A stretch of DNA of 41,570 bases from an uncultured Phascolarctobacterium sp. (GCA_945949475.1 CAMFET010000001.1:1-41570), one strand, 5' to 3'; counted from the stretch's first letter, positions 5,160 to 12,515 are shown. Numbers and translations are program-made. The notes: a model not told the origin generated them from the sequence alone.

Positions 5160-7178
5160 CTAATTGTTTGAATTGTCAAGCCATTTGACAATATGTTCTA
5201 TTAATCTAGGCCATACCTTTTTGCCTTGTTTATATTTGTATAAATCTGCAATGTCAACGCCGATATTCTTAGCCAATTCTTTCCAAGACAAGCACTGCAT
5301 CACGCGCTGCTTGTCTAACCGCTGCAGCAGCGTTTCCTCTGGCATCTTATCGGCCTCGGTAAAAATATATGCCGGTATGTTGAGCGCCGCTGCGATCGCG
5401 GCGATGTTGGCGAGATTGGGGATGGATTTTCCGTGCTCGGCCGCTCCAATAGTGCAGGCCGTTACACCAGATAGCTCTGCCAGCCGCTTGATGGTAAGGC
5501 CTGCATTTATGCGGTTCTCGCGGATTTTATAGGCCAGCGTTCCCCGCTCCAATGCGGGCATGTTCCACCCACGTGCTTGCCTGTATGGGTCTAACATGGC
5601 CGTTTTAGCAGATAGTAGGGTAAAATTATAATCAATGCATACACGCACGGTCGGGATATCCCGTTCTGCGCCGGGCTGCAGCTCCGTGTGGACGATGATT
5701 TGCTTAACAAGCGTCCGGATGATGCCCTGCTTTGCGTCAAAGCTCAGCTCGCCGCCTGACTGCAGCTGCTGCCGGAAGCCGTCCAGGATATCGGCGATTT
5801 CTCTGACGCGCTTTTCCGCGTCCTCTTTGGTAACAATATTCTTGCTGTTCAGGCCCTCTAGCGTTTGCTGGAGGGTGTTTTGCTTTACAGTGATGTCTGA
5901 CAGCTGGCCATCAAGGTCGGCGGGCGTGATGATGCCCTGACGGCAAAGCCCGATGACGGTCTGACGCTCCTGATCCAGCTGCTTCAGCTGTGCGGTGATA
6001 GCTGCTATCTCTTTTTTGATGTCATCTGCAGACTGCTGAGGGTGGCAGTCTGCATCAACGGCGATGACGTCGGGCTGATGGATGTACTTTAAGCAGTCCT
6101 GCCAAACGAGGTCCTCAATCCATTCCCCTCGCAGCGTCTGACCTTTGCAGGGCTCAGGCGTAACGCCGCGGGTGTTTTTTGCGTTACACACGTAGTAGAT
6201 GCTGTTGCCCGCCTTACGTTTGTAATAGGTCCCGACGTAGGTATGACCGCAGATGCCGCAGCGGATGAGGCCGCGCAGCAGGTAGCTGCGGCGCTTGATA
6301 AATTTGGGCATAATGCTGTGCTGCTCAACGGCCGTCTGCGCTGCATTCCATGTCTCTTTGCTGACAATGGCCGGGACCTGCTGGGGTATAATGTTTTTAT
6401 TGCTGTTTTTGGACAGCCTGCCAAAACTACGCTCGCCATAATAGAGGGTGTTGTGGAGAATGTACAGGATTTTGCTCTGATGCCACTTGCCGCTCCCGGC
6501 AGCCACATTGCCACGGAGCGTATATTTATTGGGGACACCAAGGGCGTTGAGATGCTGCGCCAGACGCAACGCAGACCATCCCTCAATGGTCTTGCTGTAG
6601 AGCATGCGGATAACATCGGCCTCGCTGAGCTGCTGTCCCGGCATCGGCTCCTCACTGATGACAAGATAGCCGTCCTGCAGGCGATAACCAAACGGGGCAG
6701 GCCCTCCGCACCATTTGCCGAGGCGGGCATGACGGAGCGTGCCCTGATACATGCGGTCGAGGATGTTGGCGCGGTCCAGCTCGGCCACACCGGCAAACAT
6801 CGTCAACATAAAGCGCCCTGACGGGGTAGCAGTATCAAACGGCTCAGACATGGACTGTACTCCCACGCCATACTGGCTCAGCGCCTCTACGGCGTTAAGG
6901 ATGACGCGGGTGGACCTGCCTAAGCGGTCCATCTTGTAAAAAACTACAAGAGTAAACCGCTCATCGGCGGCGTCCTGCAGCAGGCGATGCCCCTCTGGGC
7001 GGTCCTGCAGTGGGATTGTGCCGGTGACGCCATCATCCTTATAAACATCATATATGTCAAGGCGATGTAGGTCAGCGTATTGCTGGGCAAACGTTATCTG
7101 ATTGTCGATCGTGCCGCGCTCTGCCTGCTCGTCAGATGATACGCGGCAGTAAACCGCGATTTTTGTATTTTTAAGCAT
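5160..7178 (-). CDS. Large serine recombinase fused to two HTH domains
   Basis: 672 aa. The resolvase catalytic domain (about 1-150) has YCRVSS with R12 and nucleophile S14, and KMDRLGRS near residue 83. The recombinase domain follows from about 150, then a zinc ribbon (CGICG...C...C, about 308-346) and a coiled-coil region (about 380-470). The C-terminus is unusual: residues 544-606 read as an XRE-type HTH and 617-672 as a second HTH-like segment. Most large serine integrases are roughly 450-550 aa and lack these. The enzyme should catalyse attP x attB integration; the extra domains suggest it may also bind an operator or repress transcription. Its Shine-Dalgarno sits in a hairpin (7185-7221). 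Confidence 0.93.
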   Translation of the reverse strand: MLKNTKIAVYCRVSSDEQAERGTIDNQITFAQQYADLHRLDIYDVYKDDGVTGTIPLQDRPEGHRLLQDAADERFTLVVFYKMDRLGRSTRVILNAVEALSQYGVGVQSMSEPFDTATPSGRFMLTMFAGVAELDRANILDRMYQGTLRHARLGKWCGGPAPFGYRLQDGYLVISEEPMPGQQLSEADVIRMLYSKTIEGWSALRLAQHLNALGVPNKYTLRGNVAAGSGKWHQSKILYILHNTLYYGERSFGRLSKNSNKNIIPQQVPAIVSKETWNAAQTAVEQHSIMPKFIKRRSYLLRGLIRCGICGHTYVGTYYKRKAGNSIYYVCNAKNTRGVTPEPCKGQTLRGEWIEDLVWQDCLKYIHQPDVIAVDADCHPQQSADDIKKEIAAITAQLKQLDQERQTVIGLCRQGIITPADLDGQLSDITVKQNTLQQTLEGLNSKNIVTKEDAEKRVREIADILDGFRQQLQSGGELSFDAKQGIIRTLVKQIIVHTELQPGAERDIPTVRVCIDYNFTLLSAKTAMLDPYRQARGWNMPALERGTLAYKIRENRINAGLTIKRLAELSGVTACTIGAAEHGKSIPNLANIAAIAAALNIPAYIFTEADKMPEETLLQRLDKQRVMQCLSWKELAKNIGVDIADLYKYKQGKKVWPRLIEHIVKWLDNSNN

Positions 7179-7184
7179 AAAAAA

Positions 7185-7221
7185 ATCAGCTCCTTGCTTT
7201 TAATGTGTTGCAAGAGCTGAT
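7185..7221 (-). promoter_or_regulatory. Recombinase leader hairpin: attenuator or SD sequestration
   Basis: On the minus strand ATCAGCTCTTGC (7221-7210) pairs with GCAAGGAGCTGAT (7197-7185; one bulged base) around a 12-nt loop. Seven T's (7185-7179) follow immediately, then the recombinase ATG (7178-7176). The 3' arm contains the AAGGAG Shine-Dalgarno. The element therefore looks both like an intrinsic terminator and like a ribosome-binding-site lock. Either would keep recombinase levels low when transcription comes from upstream. Confidence 0.75.
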
Positions 7222-7307
7222 ATAATTAAGATGTCAGCCCTTGCAGTTGGATTTGTGGGTTGATCAGGCTGTTCCCCTGGTGTTGGTCGCACCGGGGGAA
7301 TTTTTTT
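7218..7307 (+). ncRNA. Candidate small RNA opposite the recombinase leader
   Basis: On the plus strand an extended -10 (TGATATAAT, 7218-7226) is followed about 45 bp later by a strong intrinsic terminator: an 11-bp stem 7272-7282 with 7290-7300, a 7-nt loop and T7 (7301-7307). No gene runs in this direction between 5160 and 8740. A transcript of about 75 nt starting near 7233 would fit. There is no good -35, so the promoter rests on the extended -10 alone. Confidence 0.4.
7272..7307 (+). terminator. Rightward intrinsic terminator between two leftward genes
   Basis: TTCCCCTGGTG (7272-7282) pairs with CACCGGGGGAA (7290-7300) over 11 bp with one T-G wobble, followed by T7. It has no T-run on the minus strand, so it does not serve the flanking leftward genes. 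Confidence 0.82.
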
Positions 7308-7327
7308 ATTTACTGGCTATTTGCCGG

Positions 7328-7885
7328 TCATTTGCTGGCCGTCACCGGCTTGATATCGCCGTTATCAAAGGCCTCAAAATCATTATAGGTTAGCTTGGCT
7401 ATCAGCCTAACTTCTTCCTGCTCATTCGACGACATCTTTATGGTGTTAGCTTTTTTATTTTGACGGGTAAACTCAAACCAGCAATATTGCTGGTACTTTT
7501 GGATTTTATCCAAAACGTCATCGGTCACCAAAAAATCAGCAAATGTTTTGTTGCGGGCAACCTTGGTTGCGTAATAGGATTGCTGCACGATTTTTTGCAC
7601 CGGATATCTTACGCTATCGACAATAACATAAGCTGTATCCAGCAGGGGAGCTTTGGCTGCTCCTATGCCCTGATACATGATATGCAGTATCATCGTGTTG
7701 GTGCCGTCAGGTCTTGCTGTCTTGACTATATCAAGAGCTGAGGTCTGGCTAAAATATACGGTCTTTTTAGATGTTTGATAGACGGCTACGTTTTGAGAGC
7801 CGTCTATCGCGCCATGTATGCTGGCGTAAGCAGCAGGCTGCAGCGTCAGAACCAATGCTGCAACCAAGAAAAATTTTTTGAACAT
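7328..7885 (-). CDS. Secreted protein of unknown function in the lysogeny operon
   Basis: 185 aa. The N-terminus is a clear signal peptide (basic FKK, hydrophobic LVAALVLTL, cleavage near AYA-S at about residue 22). The mature part is mostly mixed beta/alpha with no repeats and one Cys; I recognise no family. AAAGGAGTGGTGAC precedes the ATG, only 12 nt beyond the CI stop, so it should be co-transcribed with the repressor in lysogens. Exported proteins in this position are often lysogenic-conversion or superinfection-exclusion factors. That is inference from position only. Confidence 0.8.
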   Translation of the reverse strand: MFKKFFLVAALVLTLQPAAYASIHGAIDGSQNVAVYQTSKKTVYFSQTSALDIVKTARPDGTNTMILHIMYQGIGAAKAPLLDTAYVIVDSVRYPVQKIVQQSYYATKVARNKTFADFLVTDDVLDKIQKYQQYCWFEFTRQNKKANTIKMSSNEQEEVRLIAKLTYNDFEAFDNGDIKPVTASK

Positions 7886-7897
7886 GTCACCACTCCT

Positions 7898-8602
7898 TTA
7901 AAGGTTAACTATATATGTTACCACTTTGCCAATAATATTGACGTTTTCGTCCTCGTTAAACGTGATGTCGAAAAAATCAGGATTAGTGGATTCCGGCCGG
8001 AAAACCAACCTATGATTGATGCGTTGGAAGCGCTTAACACTGTATCCCTCGAATTGGTCCTTGAAAACAACAATGTCTTTGCTTTTTAGATCCTGTATGT
8101 CGATGTTAGTGTTTACGGCGATAAAAGCACCGTCAGGTATAACTTTATTCATACTCTCACCGTTAACTCGCATGATAATGATATGGCTATTCCCGGCATT
8201 TTTACCCATGACCATGTTGGGGATGACTAACTTTTTTAAATTGCTTATGCCCTCGATGGTGGTCGGTATACCTGCTGCACACGGCTGCTCTACATACGGA
8301 TAGCTAAACGCTCCGGCGGTATCACAAACAGCAAGATACTGAGACATATCAGCCGAGCTAAAAACATTGGGGTTGTCCTCCGATGTATCCGGGATCATAC
8401 CCATTAGCCACAGCTCGCTTACATCTAAGGCTTTGGCCATCAGGTACACTTTGTCTTGCTTTGGCTTTACTTTGCCTGATAAATATTGGCTTATCGCAGA
8501 TTTAGGTATGCCCGTTTTCTCCGATAATTCAACTTGTTTGATTCCTGCTCTTCCAAGAGCTATTCTTAATCTGGTAGCTGTCAATGGTAATTGGCCCATC
8601 AT
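7898..8602 (-). CDS. CI-like repressor with S24 autoprotease domain
   Basis: 234 aa. Residues about 8-65 form a Cro/CI-type HTH (KQVELSEKTGIPKSAISQYLSGK). The C-terminal half is a LexA/S24 peptidase domain: cleavage site A110-G111 (CAAGIP), nucleophile S150 (NGESM) and general base K190 (YSVKR). All parts needed for RecA-stimulated self-cleavage are present, so induction by DNA damage is expected. An AAGGAG Shine-Dalgarno lies upstream of the first of two ATGs. Its promoter overlaps operator 8655-8670, which allows autoregulation. Confidence 0.95.
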   Translation of the reverse strand: MMGQLPLTATRLRIALGRAGIKQVELSEKTGIPKSAISQYLSGKVKPKQDKVYLMAKALDVSELWLMGMIPDTSEDNPNVFSSADMSQYLAVCDTAGAFSYPYVEQPCAAGIPTTIEGISNLKKLVIPNMVMGKNAGNSHIIIMRVNGESMNKVIPDGAFIAVNTNIDIQDLKSKDIVVFKDQFEGYSVKRFQRINHRLVFRPESTNPDFFDITFNEDENVNIIGKVVTYIVNL

Positions 8603-8631
8603 CTACACTCCTTATAATTCACTTCATTATT

Positions 8632-8660
8632 ATAATAGCGTAAAATGTATTAAAATTCAA
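8632..8660 (-). promoter_or_regulatory. P_RM-like promoter of the repressor gene
   Basis: On the minus strand the -35 is TTGAAT (8660-8655), the spacer 17 bp and the -10 TATTAT (8637-8632). The -35 lies inside the first operator (8655-8670). Confidence 0.65.
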
Positions 8661-8670
8661 GAATGTGAAT
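8655..8670. promoter_or_regulatory. Operator O1
   Basis: ATTCA-N6-TGAAT, a 16-bp site with perfect 5-bp arms. It overlaps the -35 of the leftward repressor promoter and starts 22 bp (about two turns) before O2. Confidence 0.7.
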
Positions 8671-8676
8671 GAAAAA

Positions 8677-8692
8677 ATTCATGTTTTTGAAT
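8677..8692. promoter_or_regulatory. Operator O2
   Basis: ATTCA-N6-TGAAT again, ending 8 bp before the -35 of P_R, so a bound repressor could touch or occlude polymerase at P_R. Confidence 0.7.
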
Positions 8693-8700
8693 TTTTCTTC

Positions 8701-8729
8701 TTGACAACTCATGATGCCGGTGTTATACT
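8701..8729 (+). promoter_or_regulatory. P_R-like early promoter
   Basis: TTGACA (8701-8706), 17-bp spacer, TATACT (8724-8729): near-consensus sigma-70 promoter. Transcription should start near 8736, just before operator O3. It reads into cro and the early region. Confidence 0.88.
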
Positions 8730-8741
8730 TACTGATGTAAG

Positions 8742-8757
8742 GTTCAAAAAGTTGAAC
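8742..8757. promoter_or_regulatory. Operator O3
   Basis: GTTCAAAAAGTTGAAC, perfect 6-bp arms, in the transcribed leader just downstream of the P_R start. It is the same design as O1 and O2 (RTTCA-N6-TGAAY) and differs from O4 by one spacer base. Confidence 0.72.
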
Positions 8758-8778
8758 GAAAGAGAGGAGGATATTGAA

Positions 8779-9021
8779 ATGGTAGAATTTGATTATTCGG
8801 CATTACGCGGTAAAATCGTTGAGAAATTCGGTTCTCAAAGAGAGTTTGCTGCAGCTCTGGGGCTTTCTGAGCGCTCTCTGTCGTTAAAATTAAACAACAG
8901 GGTATATTTCACTCAGGACGAAATGAGTAAGGCAGCGGTTTTACTTGATGTCAAATTGGGAAAATTAAAGGAGCTTTTTTTTACCCCAAAAGTTCAAAAA
9001 ATTGAACATAGCGGAGCATAG
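8779..9021 (+). CDS. Cro-like regulator (DUF739 type)
   Basis: 80 aa, a compact HTH protein (FGSQREFAAALGLSERSLSLKLNNRVYFTQDEMSKAAVLLDV) of the kind annotated as DUF739 in Firmicutes phages, where it sits in the Cro position. ATG 8779 follows GAGAGGAGG by 8 nt; the frame is open further upstream but that would run through the promoter and operators. It is the first gene of the rightward early transcript and should oppose CI at the shared operators. A fourth operator lies within its last codons. Confidence 0.9.
   Translation: MVEFDYSALRGKIVEKFGSQREFAAALGLSERSLSLKLNNRVYFTQDEMSKAAVLLDVKLGKLKELFFTPKVQKIEHSGA
8992..9007. promoter_or_regulatory. Operator O4 at the end of cro
   Basis: GTTCAAAAAATTGAAC, perfect 6-bp arms, 250 bp downstream of O3 and inside the cro coding sequence. 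It could act as an auxiliary site for looping or as a roadblock to P_R transcription. Confidence 0.65.
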
Positions 9022-9035
9022 AAAGGGTGAAAACG

Positions 9036-9185
9036 ATGAGAAAGTACGTAAGTACCAAGTGGCTCACCAAACGGATGGCGCATCAGGAACGCCAGCGCAC
9101 AGGTGAGACGCACAGCTGGGGGTTACCTGCTGGAGCATGTCCTATAAAACGCAAACTGCGTTACGTGGATGGATATCGTTATTAA
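9036..9185 (+). CDS. Small basic protein
   Basis: 49 aa, rich in Arg and Lys (KRMAHQERQRTGE, then KRKLRYVDGYRY). GAAAGGGTG precedes the ATG at good spacing, 14 nt after the cro stop. Not recognised. The charge suggests nucleic-acid contact. Confidence 0.6.
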   Translation: MRKYVSTKWLTKRMAHQERQRTGETHSWGLPAGACPIKRKLRYVDGYRY

Positions 9186-9197
9186 GGTGGTGTTGAC

Positions 9198-9386
9198 ATG
9201 TTACCTAAATATTTATCCGCCGGCTGTGGAATAACAGTCGAGCGGCGCTATCACAATGTCAACCCCGTAATCGTCATCTCGCCTGCCGGTGAGCTGATTG
9301 GCTATCGCCTGCAGGGCGAGAAAGGATGTGAACAGATTGGGCGTAACCCTAAACCCGGACACACCGGAAGCAAGAAAAGCGCTTAA
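9198..9386 (+). CDS. Hypothetical early protein
   Basis: 62 aa with a compact beta-rich start (ITVERRYHNVNPVIVISPAGELIGYRL) and a polar tail. ATG 9198 lies 12 nt after the preceding stop, behind AAGGTGGTG. Its 3' end overlaps the next gene by 50 nt in another frame. Not recognised. Confidence 0.55.
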   Translation: MLPKYLSAGCGITVERRYHNVNPVIVISPAGELIGYRLQGEKGCEQIGRNPKPGHTGSKKSA

Positions 9387-9570
9387 CCGGTTGGCTAGGG
9401 AAAAAATGAAATATCGGCTGCTGGCCGATATCAGCCTTGACCTCGTCATCTGCGAGCTAGAGGGCTGGAGCAAAACGGAATACTTAAACGAGCTGAAAGA
9501 TATGATTAACGAGTTAGGAGGCGAGAAAAATGGACCTGACATTAGCAGAAAGAACGTTTCTGGTAAATGA
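9337..9570 (+). CDS. Hypothetical helical early protein
   Basis: 77 aa, mainly helical and charged (EARKALNRLAREKMKYRLLADISLDLVICELEG, then YLNELKDMINELG). I chose TTG 9337 because AAAGGA lies 10 nt upstream; GTG 9328 is only 2-3 nt from the same Shine-Dalgarno. It overlaps both neighbours (50 and 41 nt), a typical packed phage early operon. Function unknown. Confidence 0.6.
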   Translation: MGVTLNPDTPEARKALNRLAREKMKYRLLADISLDLVICELEGWSKTEYLNELKDMINELGGEKNGPDISRKNVSGK

Positions 9571-9805
9571 CATTGAATCAGCGGTGACTAATGAGTGTCT
9601 GGGTGATGACGAGGGCATCTATAAAAAATTTGAGGATATCGCCTATAAGATGATTGACCGCCGTCCGCCGCTGGATGCTGATGAGCGTAAGCTCCTGGCT
9701 AATTGGCTGACCGGGCTGTGCGACTGCCCCGAGTTTTTTAACCCGGAAACCACCGAGATGCGCCGTAAGTTGGCCGCAAAGCTGTGGCCGGGAAAGGGGG
9801 TATAA
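9530..9805 (+). CDS. Hypothetical early protein
   Basis: 91 aa, acidic at the N-terminus and helical throughout, with WLTGLCDCPEFFNPETTEMRRKLA near the C-terminus. TTAGGAGG precedes the ATG. Not recognised. It is followed after 2 nt by the LysM-like gene. Confidence 0.65.
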   Translation: MDLTLAERTFLVNDIESAVTNECLGDDEGIYKKFEDIAYKMIDRRPPLDADERKLLANWLTGLCDCPEFFNPETTEMRRKLAAKLWPGKGV

Positions 9806-9807
9806 AC

Positions 9808-10077
9808 ATGAAAAAGCTGTTGACAATCCTGTTACTGGCCTGCTGCGTATGGCAGGCATGGGAATACACCTATCCGCAACCTGTAGACCGCTATGTGGTC
9901 AAGGTTACCGCCGCTGATGGCGATACCCTCTGGCATCTCGTTGGAGACGTCATGGATAGAGAGGGAGACCGCCGCGATGTCCGCGAGGTCATCCACTACG
10001 CCAAAAAAATCAGCAACCTTAAGGGTGACCTGCAGGTTGGCGATGTTGTTCTCATCCCGATTGAGGTTAAAAAGTGA
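9808..10077 (+). CDS. LysM-like exported or membrane-anchored protein
   Basis: 90 aa: an N-terminal signal anchor (KKLLTILLLACCVWQAW), then a LysM-like unit from about residue 28 (YVVKVTAADGDTLWHLVGD ... GDLQVGDVVLIPIEV). LysM domains bind N-acetylglucosamine polymers such as peptidoglycan, so it probably faces the periplasm. An exported wall-binding protein this early in the operon could affect entry or superinfection; this is not shown. ATG 9808 follows AAAGGGGGT. Confidence 0.72.
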   Translation: MKKLLTILLLACCVWQAWEYTYPQPVDRYVVKVTAADGDTLWHLVGDVMDREGDRRDVREVIHYAKKISNLKGDLQVGDVVLIPIEVKK

Positions 10078-10151
10078 TGGACAAAAAAAAGCCCGCCAGC
10101 ACTGCAATGCTGACGAGCTATAGGGTGGAAGTTGAACCCCTCCACCTCTGA
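10077..10151 (+). CDS. Possible 24-aa coupled micro-ORF
   Basis: Its ATG overlaps the TGA of the LysM-like gene (TGATG at 10075-10079), so it could be translated by coupling. The peptide begins MDKKKP and ends EPLHL. The DNA also holds small inverted repeats (CAGCA/TGCTG; GGTGGA/TCCACC), so this stretch may instead be a regulatory leader. Confidence 0.3.
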   Translation: MDKKKPASTAMLTSYRVEVEPLHL

Positions 10152-10174
10152 TTATAACACACGGAGGTAAACAA

Positions 10175-10522
10175 ATGGAAATTATTACTGCTGTAATTTA
10201 TCGCCCCGGTCAGCGTGGCGAGATTATCAAGATTGAGCCTACGCTGGAGAAGCTGCAGGAGCTTGTCGGTGGTTATGTGCAAGTAATCCGCATCGCTCCC
10301 GAAAGCCGCGAAGAAAACCCGCTCATGGTTATTGTTAACGAGGAGGGCAGACTGAAAGGCCTGCAGCGTAACCGCCCGTTAGCTATCAATGATTACTCGG
10401 TTGAGTATCTGGTTGGCCCTATCGTCATTACTGGTGAGTGGAAAGATGTTGAGGATGAAACCCACATCAAAGGCCTGACTTCGGCCGATCTGCATAAGGT
10501 TATTGAGATTTTCGGAGCTTAA
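10175..10522 (+). CDS. DUF3846-like protein
   Basis: 115 aa. The opening (EIITAVIYRPGQRGEIIKIEPTLEKLQELVGGYVQVIRI), with NEEG-LKGL-RN in the middle, fits DUF3846, a family of unknown function found widely in Firmicutes phages and plasmids. ACGGAGG precedes the ATG. It opens the recombination block and ends 16 nt before the SbcC-like gene. Confidence 0.8.
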   Translation: MEIITAVIYRPGQRGEIIKIEPTLEKLQELVGGYVQVIRIAPESREENPLMVIVNEEGRLKGLQRNRPLAINDYSVEYLVGPIVITGEWKDVEDETHIKGLTSADLHKVIEIFGA

Positions 10523-10538
10523 AAAGAGGTGAGAAAAA

Positions 10539-12515
10539 ATGAAAATCAAAAGTCTGACGCTGGAAAACTTTAAAAATCAGAAAAAGCTGCATATCACTTT
10601 TGGCGACAAAGCCACCAATATTTACGGTGCTAACGGCGCTGGCAAAACTACCGTGCTGGATGCAGTCAGCTTCCTGTTGTGGGGCAAGGACCACAACGGC
10701 AAGACGGACACAAACATGCGCCCCTATGATGCCAACGGCGTTCCGCTGCACGACATTGACACCGTTGTCCGCGGCGAATTTGTTCCGGAGGATGACGACA
10801 ATCCCGCTGAAATCGGTATGTTTACGCTGGAGGTAGTCTACAAGGAAAAGTGGACTAAAATCAGCGGCACCGACGAGCGTAAACTCACCGGCAATACTAC
10901 GGAATACGCCATCGACGGCGTGCCGAAAAAGGCGAAGGACTATACATCCTTTATCGCTGATTGGTTCGCTGAGCCTTGGTTCAGCTTGACCAGCAATCCT
11001 AATGCGTTCCCCTCGCTGCCGTGGCAGGAGCAACGCAAGGTGCTGCTTGACTTGCTGGGCGATGTTACCACCGAGGATGTAATCAACGCTAACCCCGAGC
11101 TGCAGGATATTGCTCAGGACCTTATCAAATTTGGCGCTGATGACTTAAAAGCTAAGCTCTCCAAAGAGTTGCGCATGTACAAAGCTCAGGTTAAAGAGCT
11201 GCCTGCCCGCATCGACGAACGCAGAAAGCTCCTGAGCGGATTGGATGACGCCGAAACCCTCAAAAAAAGAGCCGAGCTGATGCTGGTTAAATATCAGGAG
11301 CCGCTTGACAAGCTCTTAGCTGAGCGCGCTGCTATCAGCAATGGCAGCAATCGCGCTGCCATTGAGGCTAAAATCAGTGAGATTGAGGCAAAGATGGAGG
11401 TTATCCGTGGTGTACGTCGTGAGGCTGTGGCCAAAGTCAAAGAGCCATTTGCTCTCAAAGCTAATGATATCAGCAATACATGCAAGGCAATGGCTGACCA
11501 GCTGCGCACCCTGCGCCCTCAGCTGCTGGAGCTTGACCGTGCCGTTAAGCTCAGACAAGACATGCTGCAGGACCTGACTGTTGAGTGGACCGAGGTTGAC
11601 GGCAGAGTGTTTGACGAGACGGAATGTCCCTGCTGCCATCGCCCATATACTCCGGATATGCTGGAGCCGATGCTGGAGCGTTTCAACGCCGAAAAGGCTG
11701 AGGAGCTGGAAAAACTTGACAATCAAGGCATGCATCTCAGCCAAGAGCTGGAAAAGCTGAAAGCCGAAAAGGACGCGTTGGCAATTAAGGTCAATGAGCT
11801 GTCCACGTTTGAGGTGGAGAAAGCTCCGTCACTCCGTCAGGACAACAACGAGGCCATGAACAAGGCGCTGAGCGAGATGCCGCCGCTGGAAGATTACATC
11901 CATCCGGAAACCCACGAGAAATTCTGGGAGCTGGCCGAAAGCCTGAAGCTCCGTCAGAAAGACCTCAGCGATATGCGCCTTGATACAAACATCCTGCTGC
12001 AGAAAAAGGATGCTGAAATCGTCAAAGCCCGCATCCCTGTTGAGCAGGCAAAAGAAGCGCTGATGAAGATTAAGCTCGATGCAGAAAACCTTGAAGCAAT
12101 CGCTCAGCTGGAGAGCGAGAAGAAGAACGCACTCCTGAAGCAAGGCGATGTTGAATACAAACTCTCGCTGGTGGATAAATATATCCAATATAAAATGAGT
12201 TTGGTAAGCGAAAAGGTTAACAGTACATTTAAAAACGTTCGCGTCAAACTCTTTGAAGTCAACATCTCTAACGAGGGTATCCGCGAGACCTGCGAGCTGA
12301 CCATGGACGGCGTGCCTTATCGCCAGCTGTCCAACGCCGAGAAATGCCACGCCGGCATGGAAGTTGTCCGTGCGATCAGTAACAAGCTTAATCTGCATAA
12401 CCCTGTTTTTATCGATAATCGCGAGGGCATCACCGATATCGGCGAGTGGGATGGCCAGGTTATCAGCCTGTTTGTAAGCCCCGAGGATAAGGCGCTGAGA
12501 ATCGAGCATGAGTGA
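10539..12515 (+). CDS. SbcC/RecF-like AAA ATPase
   Basis: 658 aa. Walker A is IYGANGAGKTT (28-38). Long, coiled-coil-like arms flank a CPCC zinc-hook-like motif at about residues 363-366. The C-terminal lobe has LSNAEK (signature-like) and PVFIDNREGI in the Walker B position. This layout is that of the phage RecF/SbcC-type ATPases found beside RecT, which process or hold DNA ends for annealing. It is short compared with cellular SbcC, and no SbcD-type nuclease is next to it. A GAGGTGAG Shine-Dalgarno precedes the ATG. Confidence 0.88.
   Translation: MKIKSLTLENFKNQKKLHITFGDKATNIYGANGAGKTTVLDAVSFLLWGKDHNGKTDTNMRPYDANGVPLHDIDTVVRGEFVPEDDDNPAEIGMFTLEVVYKEKWTKISGTDERKLTGNTTEYAIDGVPKKAKDYTSFIADWFAEPWFSLTSNPNAFPSLPWQEQRKVLLDLLGDVTTEDVINANPELQDIAQDLIKFGADDLKAKLSKELRMYKAQVKELPARIDERRKLLSGLDDAETLKKRAELMLVKYQEPLDKLLAERAAISNGSNRAAIEAKISEIEAKMEVIRGVRREAVAKVKEPFALKANDISNTCKAMADQLRTLRPQLLELDRAVKLRQDMLQDLTVEWTEVDGRVFDETECPCCHRPYTPDMLEPMLERFNAEKAEELEKLDNQGMHLSQELEKLKAEKDALAIKVNELSTFEVEKAPSLRQDNNEAMNKALSEMPPLEDYIHPETHEKFWELAESLKLRQKDLSDMRLDTNILLQKKDAEIVKARIPVEQAKEALMKIKLDAENLEAIAQLESEKKNALLKQGDVEYKLSLVDKYIQYKMSLVSEKVNSTFKNVRVKLFEVNISNEGIRETCELTMDGVPYRQLSNAEKCHAGMEVVRAISNKLNLHNPVFIDNREGITDIGEWDGQVISLFVSPEDKALRIEHE

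Noticed and set aside
6089..6796. 235-codon minus-strand open frame, and a 192-codon plus-strand one at 6243-6821
   Set aside because: Both lie fully inside the serine recombinase, with shadow-like composition (Ala/Ser/Arg rich) and no Shine-Dalgarno.
8665..8778. Longer N-terminus for the Cro-like protein
   Set aside because: It would run through the P_R promoter and operators; ATG 8779 follows a strong GGAGG.
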